Below, in pieces: positions 8,146 through 16,871 of a stretch of DNA of 64,000 bases. Source of the DNA: Pseudomonas parasichuanensis. GTDB lineage: Bacteria; Pseudomonadota; Gammaproteobacteria; Pseudomonadales; Pseudomonadaceae. The notes beneath the pieces were generated by a model. The model saw only the letters and a program-made list of their open reading frames with translations, was not told the DNA's origin and did no database searches. The stretch is taken from the NCBI RefSeq assembly GCF_021601385.1, contig NZ_BQHO01000017.1:1-64000 (forward strand). The letters run 5' to 3'. Position 1 is the stretch's first letter. The number at the start of each line of letters is the position of its first letter. The position numbers were made by a program, and so were the translations under genes.

Positions 8146-10467
8146 TCAATTCATCCACCCCTTGACCCAATCCATGACCTGCTCGGCCGGGTTCTGTTCG
8201 CCACCACAAGTGGCGCCAGCGGGCGGTTCGCTGCCGCGAATATACGGCATCTGCACCGCTCCCGGACAGCTACCGTCGGAACCCTGGCCGCTGTAAGGGT
8301 CGATCCAGGCCTGCACCACGTTGTCCGGTTGCGGCATGTCCAGCGGCAGCGGGTCGGCCTTCTTCATGAAGCTGGTCCACACCTGCAGCGCACCGGTGGC
8401 ACCGGTGAACGGCGTCTTGCCGTTGTCGTCGCGGCCCAGCCAGACCACCGCCAGCAGGTCCTGGCTGAAGCCGGAGAACCAACTGTCGCGCGAATCGTTA
8501 CTGGTGCCGGTCTTGCCCGCCAGCGTCAATGAGCTGGGCAGTACGCTATACACCGAGCGCCCGGTACCTTCACGCATTACCCGCTGCATGGCGTTCTGCA
8601 CCAGATAGATGGCACCGGGGTCGAAGGTTTGCTGGATCTGGAACGGGTAACGCTTGAGCGGCTCGCCTTCGGCGGTAAGCACGCTGCGAATGCCGCGCAT
8701 CGGTGTATTGAAACCACCGTTGGCGATGGTCTGGTACATGGTTGCGACCTGCATCGGCGACATGCCGCCGGCGCCCAGCAGCATCGACGGGAACGCTGGC
8801 CAGTCCACCTGCACACCCAAGCGGCCGATGGTCTTGATCACGTTCGGCACACCCACTTCCAGGCCGAGCTTGGCGGTCGACAGGTTGTAGGAGTTGGCCA
8901 GGCCCTGATACAGGTAGATGGTGCCATGGGGCCGGCGGTCGTAGTTCTGCGGTCGCCACACTTGGCCGTCCGCGCCTTTGACCGAGAACGGCTCGTCCTG
9001 CACCCGGGTGGTCAGGCTGTACTTGCTCGGCTGCTCAAGCGCGGTGAGGTAGACCGCCGGCTTGACCAGCGAGCCGATCGGCCGCACGGCGTCGATGGCA
9101 CGGTTGAAACCGGCAAAGCCCGACTGGCGGCTGCCGATCAGCGCCTGCACCTCGCCTGTTTCCGGGTTGGTGACGACCATCGCCGACTCCACCTCGTCGG
9201 CGCCCTTGCGCCCGGCCAGCCGCTTGAACGTCTCGCTCATGGCGGTTTCGGCCTTCATCTGCAGGATCGGGTCGAAACTGGTGAAGATGCGCAGGCCTTC
9301 TTCGGTCAAGTCTTCGTCGCGGTAGTCCTGGCGCAACTGGCGCTTGACCAGATCGAGAAACGCCGGGAACGAGCTGTCGGCCAGGCTGCCGCGCTTGGTC
9401 ACGCCCAGCGGCATCTTCTTCGCCGCATCGACCACGTCCTGGCTGGCCACGCCCTGCTCGGCCAGCAGGTCGAGCACCAGGTTGCGGCGCTGCAGGGCGC
9501 GCTCGGGGTAACGACGCGGGTTGTAGTAGGACGGCCCCTTGACCATGCCCACCAACAAGGCGATCTGGTGCAGCTTGAGTTCCTGCAGCGGCTGGCTGAA
9601 GAAGAACTGGCTGGCCAGGCCGAAACCATGCACCGCGCGCTGGCCGTCCTGGCCGACGAACACTTCGTTCAGGTACGCCTCGAGGATCTCGCGCTTGTCG
9701 TAGTGCATCTCCAGCAGCACGGCCATCATGGCTTCGGTCAGCTTGCGGCTGAGGCTGCGCTCGTTGGTGAGGAAGAAGTTCTTCACCAGCTGCTGGGTCA
9801 GGGTACTGCCGCCCTGGCGCATGGCGCCCGAGGAGGTATTCACCCAGACGGCCCGGGCGATGGACTTGGGCGATACGCCAAAGTGGCTGTAGAAATCGCG
9901 GTCTTCCGTGGCGATCAGGGTTTCGAGCAGGTACGGCGGCACCTGGTCGATCTTGATCAGGATGCGGTCTTCAAGGTTCTTCGGGTAGATGCCGCCGATC
10001 ATCAGCGGCTCCAGGCGCACCACGTCGAGCTTGCCGCCGTTGGCACCGCTGAGCCCGGCGACGTAGTCGCCAGAGAAACGCACACGCACGAACTGCGCCG
10101 GCTCCATGCCTTCATAGAACTGGAAGCCACGGGTATTGAGGTCGACGTTGTTACCGTTGATCGACGCAGCGCCCGGGCCATTGGCGGCACCTTCGCGACG
10201 GTAGCCGAGGGCATCGAGCTCGGTGAGGAAGTCGTTCCTGCTCAGCTTCTGGCCGACGAACAGCTCCAGCGGCCGGGCATACACCTTGGCCGGGATGGTC
10301 CAGCGCTTGCCGGAGAACTTCTCCTGCACAGTCGCATCGAGGTAGACCGCGAAGCCGGCGATCAGGACAAGGCCGACCAGGCTGAGCTTGAGTGCCCAGC
10401 CCAACCAGGCGCGCGCGCGGCCGGTCGGCTGTTTTTTAGGGGTGCGGGAAGTTCGGGTACGTGTCAT
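8146..10467 (-). CDS. mrcB: Penicillin-binding protein 1B, bifunctional glycosyltransferase/transpeptidase
   Basis: A 773-residue class A PBP that polymerises and cross-links peptidoglycan. It has a basic cytoplasmic tail, one membrane helix (residues about 26-45) and a UvrB-like domain-2 region. The glycosyltransferase domain has the catalytic motif ATEDRDFYSHFG (Glu188). The transpeptidase domain has SLVK (Ser466, Lys469), a SYN motif and KTGTSND. Length and order match PBP1b. The lipoprotein activator LpoP is encoded immediately downstream. The divergent neighbour starts about 120 bp away, leaving room for a promoter. Confidence 0.97.
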   Translation of the reverse strand: MTRTRTSRTPKKQPTGRARAWLGWALKLSLVGLVLIAGFAVYLDATVQEKFSGKRWTIPAKVYARPLELFVGQKLSRNDFLTELDALGYRREGAANGPGAASINGNNVDLNTRGFQFYEGMEPAQFVRVRFSGDYVAGLSGANGGKLDVVRLEPLMIGGIYPKNLEDRILIKIDQVPPYLLETLIATEDRDFYSHFGVSPKSIARAVWVNTSSGAMRQGGSTLTQQLVKNFFLTNERSLSRKLTEAMMAVLLEMHYDKREILEAYLNEVFVGQDGQRAVHGFGLASQFFFSQPLQELKLHQIALLVGMVKGPSYYNPRRYPERALQRRNLVLDLLAEQGVASQDVVDAAKKMPLGVTKRGSLADSSFPAFLDLVKRQLRQDYRDEDLTEEGLRIFTSFDPILQMKAETAMSETFKRLAGRKGADEVESAMVVTNPETGEVQALIGSRQSGFAGFNRAIDAVRPIGSLVKPAVYLTALEQPSKYSLTTRVQDEPFSVKGADGQVWRPQNYDRRPHGTIYLYQGLANSYNLSTAKLGLEVGVPNVIKTIGRLGVQVDWPAFPSMLLGAGGMSPMQVATMYQTIANGGFNTPMRGIRSVLTAEGEPLKRYPFQIQQTFDPGAIYLVQNAMQRVMREGTGRSVYSVLPSSLTLAGKTGTSNDSRDSWFSGFSQDLLAVVWLGRDDNGKTPFTGATGALQVWTSFMKKADPLPLDMPQPDNVVQAWIDPYSGQGSDGSCPGAVQMPYIRGSEPPAGATCGGEQNPAEQVMDWVKGWMN

Positions 10468-10584
10468 GGCGGCGGAGTATACGCACTTTCAAAAAGGGAG
10501 GCAGGCGCCCACAGGCGGTTTGCAGGCACGCCACCATTGACCATAATGGCGCCTTCGAATTCCCTGACCCCGAAAGGATCACTT

Positions 10585-12147
10585 GTGAGCCAAGCCCTGA
10601 TCAGCGCGCTGCAGAACCCAGCACTCTATCCGCACCCCGTCGAGGGCTTCCAGCTCATCGAAACGCACATCTCCTGGGTACTGCTGACCGGCGAGTTCGC
10701 CTACAAGATCAAGAAGCCCATGAACTTCGGCTTCCTCGACTTCACCGGGCTGGATCAGCGCGGGCATTTCTGCCATGAAGAACTGCGCCTGAACCAGCGC
10801 CTGACCGAGGGCCTGTACCTGGAAGTGCTGCCGATCACCGGCAGCGCCGAAGCCCCGCAGCTGGGCGGCGCCGGCGCGCCGATCGAGTACGCGCTGAAAA
10901 TGCGCCAGTTCCCTCAGGGCCAGATGCTCAGCACCCTGCAGGCCAACGGTGAGCTGAACGCCGGCCACATTGACCAGATGGCCCGGCAGATTGCCGAGTT
11001 CCACCTGCAGGCGCCTAGAGTCGCCGTCGAGCACCCGCTGGGCACGCCCGAGGCGGTCATGGCCCCGGTGGAGCAGAATTTCGAGCAGATCCGCCCGTTC
11101 CTCAGCGACAAGGCCGACCTACAGCAGCTCGACAACCTGCAAGCCTGGGCCCAGGACAGCTTCAAGCGCCTGCATGGCCTGCTCGAAACACGCAAGGCCG
11201 ACGGGTTCATCCGCGAATGCCACGGTGACATCCACCTGGGCAACGCCACCCTGATCGACGGCAAGGTGGTGATCTTCGACTGCATCGAGTTCAACGAGCC
11301 GTTCCGCCTGACCGATGTCTACGCCGACGTCGGCTTCCTTGCCATGGACCTCGAGGACCGTGGCCTCAAGTGCCTGTCGCGGCGCTTCATCAGCCAGTAC
11401 CTGGAGCTGACCGGCGACTACCAGGGCCTGGAGCTGCTGAACTTCTACAAGGCCTACCGCGCCCTGGTACGGGCCAAGGTCGCGCTGTTCAGCATGCCGG
11501 CCGACGCCGATGGCGTACAGCGCGCCACCACCCTGCGTACCTACCGCAACTACGCCAACCTGGCGGAAAGCTACAGCGCCATCCCATCGCGCCTGCTGGC
11601 GATCACCCACGGTGTTTCGGCGGTGGGTAAAAGCCATGTGGCCATGCGCCTGGTCGAAGCGCTGGGCGCGGTGCGCGTACGCTCCGATGTCGAACGCAAG
11701 CGTCTGTTCGGTCAGCAGCAGCAGGCACAGGCCGGCCAATTGCAGGCCGGGATCTATGACCAGCAGTCCAGCGCCGCGACCTACCAGCGCCTGCACACGC
11801 TTGCAGAAATCATCCTGCGTGCCGGCTTCCCAGTGGTGCTGGACGCCACCTACCTCAAGCACGAGCAGCGCAAGGCCGCAGCCGAGGTTGCCAGCAAGAC
11901 CGGCGCACCGTTGCTGATTCTCGACTGCCACGCCCCCGAAGCCGTCATCGAGAGCTGGCTGGCGCAGCGCCAGGCCGATAATGTCGACCCTTCCGATGCC
12001 ACCCTCGAAGTGGTCAAAGCCCAGCAAGCCAGCCGTGAACCGCTCGATGCCGAGGAGCAAAAGCACAGCAAGCGCGTCGAGACCCAGGAAAGCGCCAGCA
12101 TGGACCAGCTGATCGAGCAGATCCGCCAGCACCTGCCCGGCCTTTGA
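10585..12147 (+). CDS. Two-domain protein: aminoglycoside-phosphotransferase-like kinase fused to a P-loop (AAA/zeta-like) kinase
   Basis: A 520-residue fusion. The N-terminal half is an APH/choline-kinase-like fold with the Brenner motif HGDIHLGN starting at His213 and the metal-binding segment IFDCIEF. The C-terminal half is a P-loop kinase with Walker A GVSAVGKS starting at Gly343. This arrangement (COG2187 plus COG0645) is widespread in proteobacteria, but its substrate is not known to me. Resistance should not be assumed. The GTG at 10585 is chosen because an AAAGGA ribosome-binding site lies about 8 bases upstream and the conserved N-terminus starts there; the frame stays open far upstream, opposite mrcB. 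A 10-bp perfect inverted repeat (12152-12161 with 12173-12182) follows the stop. Confidence 0.88.
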   Translation: MSQALISALQNPALYPHPVEGFQLIETHISWVLLTGEFAYKIKKPMNFGFLDFTGLDQRGHFCHEELRLNQRLTEGLYLEVLPITGSAEAPQLGGAGAPIEYALKMRQFPQGQMLSTLQANGELNAGHIDQMARQIAEFHLQAPRVAVEHPLGTPEAVMAPVEQNFEQIRPFLSDKADLQQLDNLQAWAQDSFKRLHGLLETRKADGFIRECHGDIHLGNATLIDGKVVIFDCIEFNEPFRLTDVYADVGFLAMDLEDRGLKCLSRRFISQYLELTGDYQGLELLNFYKAYRALVRAKVALFSMPADADGVQRATTLRTYRNYANLAESYSAIPSRLLAITHGVSAVGKSHVAMRLVEALGAVRVRSDVERKRLFGQQQQAQAGQLQAGIYDQQSSAATYQRLHTLAEIILRAGFPVVLDATYLKHEQRKAAAEVASKTGAPLLILDCHAPEAVIESWLAQRQADNVDPSDATLEVVKAQQASREPLDAEEQKHSKRVETQESASMDQLIEQIRQHLPGL

Positions 12148-12187
12148 CGCCCAGGCGTGAAGCAGTCGACAGTTCACGCCTGAAGTC

Positions 12188-12243
12188 CGGCGCCTCCTCA
12201 GTGATGTCATTACAATATCATCACACCCCACGAGGAGGCGCCG
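12188..12243 (+). promoter_or_regulatory. Perfect stem-loop burying the ribosome-binding site of the pentapeptide-repeat gene
   Basis: CGGCGCCTCCTC (12188-12199) is the exact reverse complement of GAGGAGGCGCCG (12232-12243), which contains the whole GAGGAGG Shine-Dalgarno sequence and ends two bases before the ATG. Inside it GTGATG (12201-12206) pairs with CATCAC (12219-12224) around a 12-nt loop. A transcript starting upstream would fold this stem and hide the site. A TACAAT (12211-12216) in the loop could be a -10 element giving a transcript without the 5' arm. Confidence 0.6.
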
Positions 12244-12245
12244 CC

Positions 12246-12593
12246 ATGAACCAACCCCGGCAGCTGGACAACGTCCTGTACGCCCTGGTCCGCGACGAGA
12301 AGATCGCGACCTTCAACCGCGAGAAACCAACGGACGCCCCCATCGATTTTCGCGGCGGCGATTTTCGTGGCCTGGACCTGCGCAACCTCGACGTGCGTGG
12401 CATCGACTTCACCGATGCGTATTTTCGTGCCGCCGACCTGCGCGGCCTCGACCTGCGGGAAACCGGCCTCGAAGGCGCGAGCATTGCCCATGCACAGATC
12501 TCCGGCACCTACTTCCCCAGCGAATTGAGCGCCGACGAGATACTCATGTCGTTGAAGTTCGGCACGCGTCTGCGCTACCGCACCACGCGCTGA
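12246..12593 (+). CDS. Pentapeptide-repeat protein, unknown function
   Basis: A 115-residue cytoplasmic protein. Residues about 33-85 form pentapeptide repeats of the A(D/N)LXX type, read in runs such as FRGLDLRNLDVRGIDF and YFRAADLRGLDLRETGLEGAS, which should fold as a right-handed quadrilateral beta helix. The repeat block is short, about ten units, compared with gyrase-protecting Qnr/MfpA proteins, so a DNA-mimic role is not supported. The ATG at 12246 has a strong GAGGAGG site, and that site lies in a perfect hairpin. Upstream in-frame codons are not conserved-looking. Confidence 0.85.
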   Translation: MNQPRQLDNVLYALVRDEKIATFNREKPTDAPIDFRGGDFRGLDLRNLDVRGIDFTDAYFRAADLRGLDLRETGLEGASIAHAQISGTYFPSELSADEILMSLKFGTRLRYRTTR

Positions 12594-12744
12594 GGCGCAG
12601 CCCGGCACCGCCCCGCGCCCCGGGGCGGCAACCGGTCGGGCCCCGATGGCAAAAGGCCGCGCATTTTCCAACCCCCGCTACACTCCTCTCTGACCTGCTC
12701 GCGATTTATCCCCAAGACCCGTTCAGCCATCGCAAGGAGGCTCG

Positions 12745-13023
12745 ATGAACGATGAATTGCAGCACCTGAAAAATCTTGGCAAGACCTCCGCGCAGTGGCT
12801 GCATGCCGTCGGTATCCACAGTGCATCGGACCTGCGCCGCCTGGGCGCGGTAGGTGCCTATCAAGCGGTGAGAACGCGAGGTTTTCGGGCTTCCAAGGTG
12901 TTGTTGTACGCCATAGAGGGTGCCTTGCTGGACATGCATTGGAACGATCTGCCGGTCGAACGCAAAGAAGCACTGAACCAGCAGCTCGACGCGAAGAGCC
13001 TTCCCCAGAAGGTGGAAAAATAA
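12745..13023 (+). CDS. TfoX C-terminal domain-containing protein
   Basis: A 92-residue protein made only of the TfoX/Sxy C-terminal helix-hairpin-helix-like domain: LKNLGKTSAQWLHAVGIHSASDLRRLG and onward reads as the standard start of this domain. The N-terminal TfoX domain of competence regulators is absent. Stand-alone forms are common in Pseudomonas and of unknown function. An AAGGAGG site 7 bases before the ATG supports the start. It lies just upstream of the iron-regulated sRNA PrrF on the same strand. I see no shared promoter. Confidence 0.85.
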   Translation: MNDELQHLKNLGKTSAQWLHAVGIHSASDLRRLGAVGAYQAVRTRGFRASKVLLYAIEGALLDMHWNDLPVERKEALNQQLDAKSLPQKVEK

Positions 13024-13036
13024 ATGCCTGAAGGCA

Positions 13037-13068
13037 TTGACTCGGTAATGAGAATCGTTATGATTATC
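13037..13068 (+). promoter_or_regulatory. PrrF promoter with overlapping Fur boxes
   Basis: TTGACT (13037-13042) and TATGAT (13059-13064) with a 16-bp spacer form a good sigma-70 promoter, with a start near 13071. Two overlapping matches to the 19-bp Fur box GATAATGATAATCATTATC cover it: 13044-13062 (15 of 19) and 13050-13068 (14 of 19). Iron-bound Fur would therefore block the promoter directly. Confidence 0.88.
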
Positions 13069-13070
13069 AC

Positions 13071-13184
13071 AACTGGTCGCGAGACTGGTTGGGTAACCTG
13101 AAAGCCCCTGGTTCGGACTCTCAGATTATCTCCTCATCAGGCTAATCACGGTTATTGACCCGGCACTTTGCCGGGTCTTTTTTT
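13071..13184 (+). ncRNA. prrF: PrrF small regulatory RNA (iron-sparing response)
   Basis: The segment reads AACTGGTCGCGAGACTGG at the 5' end. Its core, 13114-13159, I recognise from memory as the highly conserved PrrF sequence (starting CGGACTCTCAGATTATCTCC). It ends in an intrinsic terminator ACCCGGC-ACTTT-GCCGGGT followed by seven T residues. PrrF is made when iron is scarce and, with Hfq, pairs with mRNAs for iron-rich proteins such as succinate dehydrogenase, aconitase and superoxide dismutase. A Fur-covered promoter precedes it. Only one copy is present here, unlike the tandem prrF1-prrF2 of P. aeruginosa. Confidence 0.95.
13158..13184 (+). terminator. Intrinsic terminator of PrrF
   Basis: ACCCGGC and GCCGGGT arms with a short loop followed by TCTTTTTTT. 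It defines the PrrF 3' end and lies only about 10 bp from the stop of the convergent ChaN-type lipoprotein gene. Confidence 0.92.
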
Positions 13185-13193
13185 GCCTGCGAT

Positions 13194-14081
13194 TTACTGG
13201 CCTTTGCGCAGCTGGGCGCAGTAATCCTGCTCGGGCAGCGCCGCGGTATACCAGACGAAATCCGCCATGCCTGGCTCGACCGCCTCGCCTACCTGCGCCA
13301 ATAACAGCACCTTGCTTTCCCCTGTGGCCCCCAGGTCTGCCAGGTGCAAGGGCACGCCCAGGTCCTTGCGCGCGTGATAACTGCCGGCGAACAGCAACGC
13401 GGGTTGCGGCGCGCTCAGCAGGCGTTCGGCCATGCGCCGGTCGCGCTGTTGCTGCACAGCCAGCATCGCCGGCAGCTGGCTTTCCGGCAGCAGGTTGCAA
13501 TGCCCGGCACGCACCTGCTCGCGCAATGCCTGCAGCACAGTCGCGGCATTGCTGCGCGCACCCGACGGGCTCAAGGGTTGACGATAGGCCTGGCGCATTT
13601 CGTCGGGGGAGAGGTTGGCGGACAACAGCGGATAGGGCCGAGCCAGCGCTTCACTGACGATAGGCCCATACATTGTCCAGTCCCAGCCATCCTGCCAGGC
13701 GAGAGCCTTGGGCAGGTCCTCTGGCAGCGGCCGCCTCTGCTTCAAGGCATCGACCAGCGGCTGCTGTTCAGGCTGGAGCATCTCCAGCAGCAGGCTACCT
13801 TGTGGCCGACGGCTCTCCAGGGCGCGCAGCAACCAGAGCTGCAGGGCATGGTGATCGGGGTTGTCATGCTGCTCGCCGACCAGCACCCGAGGCTCACTGG
13901 CAAGGCGCTCGACCAGTTGCTCCGGGGTGATCAACCGGCCGCCGGCCAGGTCGCGGATCTGGCCCAGTTGCGCGCTGTCCCGGCCCTCGCTGCTTTGCCA
14001 GGCAGGCAGTGGCGGCAGGCTGGCCTGGCACCCCGCCAATGCCAGTAGCAGTACCAGGCAGACCGACATGAGGTGACGCAT
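13194..14081 (-). CDS. ChaN-family heme-associated lipoprotein (PhuW-like)
   Basis: A 295-residue lipoprotein of the ChaN/cofactor-heme-binding family (PF04187). The signal peptide ends in LALAGC, with the lipid-modified Cys near residue 17. Family hallmarks include VLVGEQHDNPDHHALQ and LLFAGSYHARKDLG, with conserved histidines. It is the last gene of the heme ABC transporter operon, 11 bp after the ATPase gene. The equivalent P. aeruginosa position, beside prrF, is phuW. The likely role is heme binding or handling at the outer membrane or periplasm. The ATG at 14081 is chosen to give a proper lipoprotein signal. Confidence 0.85.
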   Translation of the reverse strand: MRHLMSVCLVLLLALAGCQASLPPLPAWQSSEGRDSAQLGQIRDLAGGRLITPEQLVERLASEPRVLVGEQHDNPDHHALQLWLLRALESRRPQGSLLLEMLQPEQQPLVDALKQRRPLPEDLPKALAWQDGWDWTMYGPIVSEALARPYPLLSANLSPDEMRQAYRQPLSPSGARSNAATVLQALREQVRAGHCNLLPESQLPAMLAVQQQRDRRMAERLLSAPQPALLFAGSYHARKDLGVPLHLADLGATGESKVLLLAQVGEAVEPGMADFVWYTAALPEQDYCAQLRKGQ

Positions 14082-14092
14082 GACTGAAGCTC

Positions 14093-14860
14093 CTAGCGAG
14101 TGATGATCAACGGATGGCCCCGCTCCGGGTGCGCCTGCACCAGCACATCGATGCCGAACACCGCCTTGAGTGCTGCCGGGGTCAGTACCGCCTCCGGCGT
14201 ATCCAGGGCGTGGCAACGTCCCTGCTCCAGCAGCAGGATATGGTCACAGTAGCGGGCCGCCAGGTTCAGGTCATGCAGGATCACCAGCACCGCCGCACCA
14301 CGGTCGGCAAAACTGCGTACCGCCTGCAGCGTGGTGTGCTGGTGCAGCGGGTCGAGCATGGAGGTGGGCTCGTCGAGCAACAGCGTGGTACCGGCCTCGC
14401 CCGGCCACAGTTGGGCCAGCACGCGGGCCAGGTGCACACGCTGGCGCTCCCCGCCGGAGAGGGCCAGGTAACTGCGCTCGCCCAGGTGCCCGGCATCGGC
14501 CGCCTGCAATGCCGCCTCCACGATCTCCCGGTCGCGCTGCCGGCCACTGGCATGGGGTAGCCGGCCCAGGCCGACCACCTCTTCGACACTGAAGCCGAAG
14601 CCCAGGCTGGACACCTGCGGCAACACCGCCAGTCGCCGCGCCCGCGCCTGCCCGGGCCAGTCTTCAAGCCCGCGCCCATCCAGACGCACCCGCCCGGCAC
14701 TGGGCGCCAGCTCACCGCACAGGGCGCCGAGCAGGCTGCTCTTGCCGGCACCATTGGGGCCGAGTACGCCGAGGATCTGCCCAGGGCGCAGTTGCAGATG
14801 GATACCGTGCAGCACCTCGCTGCTGCCACGCGTGAGCGACAGGCCTTCGACATCGAGCAT
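14093..14860 (-). CDS. hmuV: Hemin ABC transporter ATP-binding protein
   Basis: A 255-residue ATPase of the FepC/HmuV type, energising import of heme from periplasm to cytoplasm. It has Walker [10 protein letters not shown] (Lys40), signature [18 protein letters not shown], Walker [12 protein letters not shown] and the H-loop at [11 protein letters not shown]. The start overlaps the permease stop (14860), indicating a tightly coupled operon. Naming follows HmuV; the syntenic P. aeruginosa gene is phuV. Confidence 0.95.
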   Translation of the reverse strand: MLDVEGLSLTRGSSEVLHGIHLQLRPGQILGVLGPNGAGKSSLLGALCGELAPSAGRVRLDGRGLEDWPGQARARRLAVLPQVSSLGFGFSVEEVVGLGRLPHASGRQRDREIVEAALQAADAGHLGERSYLALSGGERQRVHLARVLAQLWPGEAGTTLLLDEPTSMLDPLHQHTTLQAVRSFADRGAAVLVILHDLNLAARYCDHILLLEQGRCHALDTPEAVLTPAALKAVFGIDVLVQAHPERGHPLIITR

Positions 14861-15897
14861 CAGTTGCGCCCCTTGACCAGCAAGAACAGGAAGAACGGTG
14901 CCCCGATGAAGGCCGTGACGATACCGATCGGCAGCTCTGCCGGCGCCAGGGCCAGGCGCGCGATCAGGTCGGCGAGCAGCAGCAGGGTGCCACCGGCCAG
15001 CAGCGACGCCGGCAACAGCACGCGATGATCCGGCCCCGCCAGCAGGCGTACCAGGTGTGGCACCACCAGGCCGATGAAACCGATCAGGCCTGCCGCCGCC
15101 ACCGCCGCGCCGACACCCAGCGCGGTGCAGAACACCAACTCACGCTTGAGCGCTTCCACATCGACCCCCAGGTGGCGGGCCTCCGACTCGCCCAGCAGCA
15201 GGGCATTGAGCGCCTGGGCGCGCCGTGGCAACCATAGCGCCACCGCCACCGCCACCAGCAACAGCGGCCACAGCCGCTCGTAGCTGGCGCCGTTGAGGCT
15301 GCCGAGGTTCCAGAACGTCAGGGTGCGCAAGGTCGCGTCATCGGCCAGGTAGGTGAACAACCCGACCGCCGAGCCACCCAGAGCGGTCATGGCGATACCG
15401 GCCAGCAGCATGGTCGCCACGTTGGTCTGGCCGTCACGCCGGCCAAGGCGATAGACCATCGCGGTCACCCCCAGGCCGCCGATGAAGGCACACAACGACA
15501 GCAGGTACGGCGCAAACCACTCGGCGATGCCGCCCACCCAGCTGCCCCCCACGATCGCCACCGCCGCACCCAACGCCGCACCACTGGCCACCCCCACCAG
15601 CCCCGGATCGGCCAGCGGGTTGCGGAACAGCCCCTGCATGGCCACCCCTGACAGCGCCAGCACCGCGCCCACCGCCAGCCCCAGCAGGGTACGCGGCAGG
15701 CGGATCTGGCCGAGGATCATTTCCGCCTGCTCAAGCCCCGCACCGTCGATCGGCACGCCGATCAGGCGCACGCCTGCGCGCAGGGTATCGAACAGCGGCA
15801 GGCTGACCGGCCCCAGCGCCAGCGACAGCCAGACCGCCAGCAGGCACAACAGCGCAAGGCCCGTGAACAACGTGCGTGGCTGGACCCGCTGCCTCAT
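14860..15897 (-). CDS. hmuU: Hemin ABC transporter permease (FecCD family)
   Basis: A 345-residue polytopic permease of the FecCD/BtuC family with about ten membrane helices. Typical landmarks are [22 protein letters not shown] and the C-terminal [16 protein letters not shown] coupling region. It forms the membrane channel with HmuV. The ATG at 15897 overlaps the stop of the binding-protein gene by four bases (ATGA), and its own stop touches hmuV. Confidence 0.95.
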   Translation of the reverse strand: MRQRVQPRTLFTGLALLCLLAVWLSLALGPVSLPLFDTLRAGVRLIGVPIDGAGLEQAEMILGQIRLPRTLLGLAVGAVLALSGVAMQGLFRNPLADPGLVGVASGAALGAAVAIVGGSWVGGIAEWFAPYLLSLCAFIGGLGVTAMVYRLGRRDGQTNVATMLLAGIAMTALGGSAVGLFTYLADDATLRTLTFWNLGSLNGASYERLWPLLLVAVAVALWLPRRAQALNALLLGESEARHLGVDVEALKRELVFCTALGVGAAVAAAGLIGFIGLVVPHLVRLLAGPDHRVLLPASLLAGGTLLLLADLIARLALAPAELPIGIVTAFIGAPFFLFLLVKGRN

Positions 15898-16775
15898 GGG
15901 GTGAGGCTGGCCTTGGCCGCCGGGTAGAAGCTCGCGGCCAGCTCATGCAGGGTGGCGGGCAGGCGCGGGCCGAGGCCACCGACCAGCAGTGTCGGGTCGA
16001 GCGACAGCAGGCGCTTGTCGCGTACCGCACGCGAGCCGGCCAGGGCCGGGTTTTCCTTGATCAATGCCTGCAAGGCCGCCTCGCCAGCGAGGGCGCGGTC
16101 AGAGAACACCACCACGTCTGGGTCCAGCGCGGCCAGGGCCTCCACCGAGAAGTTCTTGTAGCCCTGGTGGTCAGCCAGGTTGCGCGCCCCGGCCTGGCGC
16201 AGCAACCAGTCGCCAGCGGTACCCTGCCCGGCGATCAGCGGCTTGGCCCCGGCGTGCCCGACCAGCAGCAAAACGCCTGGTGCTTGCTGGCTGGCCTGGG
16301 CCTGCTTGATCTTGTCCTGCAGCCCTTGCAGCTGACGGTGGTAGTCGCTGGCCAGCGTTGCCGCCTGCTGCTCGCTACCCAGCAATGCGCCCAGGTGCTT
16401 GAGGTTCTCGTCCACCGCGGCCAGCTCGGCCTTGCTGGAGAACAACTCGACCCGCACGCCGGCCTTGCGGATCTGCGCCAGCACCGGCGGCGGGCCCATT
16501 TCCTCGGTGCCCACCAGCACATCCGGGCGCAGGCTGAGGATGCCTTCGGCCGACAGCTGGCGCTGGTAGCCGATGCTGGGCAATGCCTTGAGCGACTCGG
16601 GATGCTGGCTGGTGGTGTCCACGCCAACCAGCCGCTGCTCACCGCCCAGCGCGCTGATCCATTCGCTCAGCGCGCCACCGGCGCTGACCCAGCGCTGCGG
16701 CAGTTCGCCCGCCAGCGTCGGGGTAGATAAAAGCAGACCGGCACACAAGGCGATCAGGGCAGCGGGACGGCGCAT
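15894..16775 (-). CDS. hmuT: Hemin ABC transporter periplasmic binding protein
   Basis: A 293-residue class III periplasmic binding protein that delivers heme to HmuUV. The signal peptide covers about residues 1-24 (MRRPAALIALCAGLLLSTPTLAG). The mature protein begins by reading like HmuT/PhuT: RWVSAGGALSEWISALGG, then LVGVDTTSQHPES. The ATG at 16775 is the one giving a normal signal peptide. It is first in the hmuTUV-ChaN operon and has a Fur box about 100 bp upstream. No TonB-dependent heme receptor or PhuS homologue is adjacent. Confidence 0.93.
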   Translation of the reverse strand: MRRPAALIALCAGLLLSTPTLAGELPQRWVSAGGALSEWISALGGEQRLVGVDTTSQHPESLKALPSIGYQRQLSAEGILSLRPDVLVGTEEMGPPPVLAQIRKAGVRVELFSSKAELAAVDENLKHLGALLGSEQQAATLASDYHRQLQGLQDKIKQAQASQQAPGVLLLVGHAGAKPLIAGQGTAGDWLLRQAGARNLADHQGYKNFSVEALAALDPDVVVFSDRALAGEAALQALIKENPALAGSRAVRDKRLLSLDPTLLVGGLGPRLPATLHELAASFYPAAKASLTP

Positions 16776-16871
16776 CGTCGGATTCCTTTGCTTGAAGGCG
16801 GGCCGCGCGCCTTGTGGCGGGCGGTGGAACTGCGCACCATAGGCAGCCTGGCGCGGCAAATGCGGGCAATT

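Noticed and set aside
10585-11300. Aminoglycoside resistance gene
   Set aside because: The N-terminal APH-like fold is shared by many kinases of small metabolites. The fusion to a P-loop kinase is a conserved housekeeping-type arrangement, not a resistance enzyme.
8629-12147. Open frame of over 1100 codons, the first part antisense to mrcB
   Set aside because: Only the section from GTG 10585 has family similarity and a ribosome-binding site. The upstream part is His/Arg/Gln-rich antisense translation typical of high-GC genes.
12152-12182. Terminator after the kinase fusion gene
   Set aside because: Perfect 10-bp inverted repeat but no T-run follows; kept only as a hairpin mentioned in the gene entry.
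12246-12593. Qnr-like fluoroquinolone-protection protein
   Set aside because: The repeat block is much too short for the DNA-mimicking Qnr/MfpA helix.
12745-13023. Competence regulator TfoX/Sxy
   Set aside because: Only the C-terminal domain is present, so a competence role is not supported.
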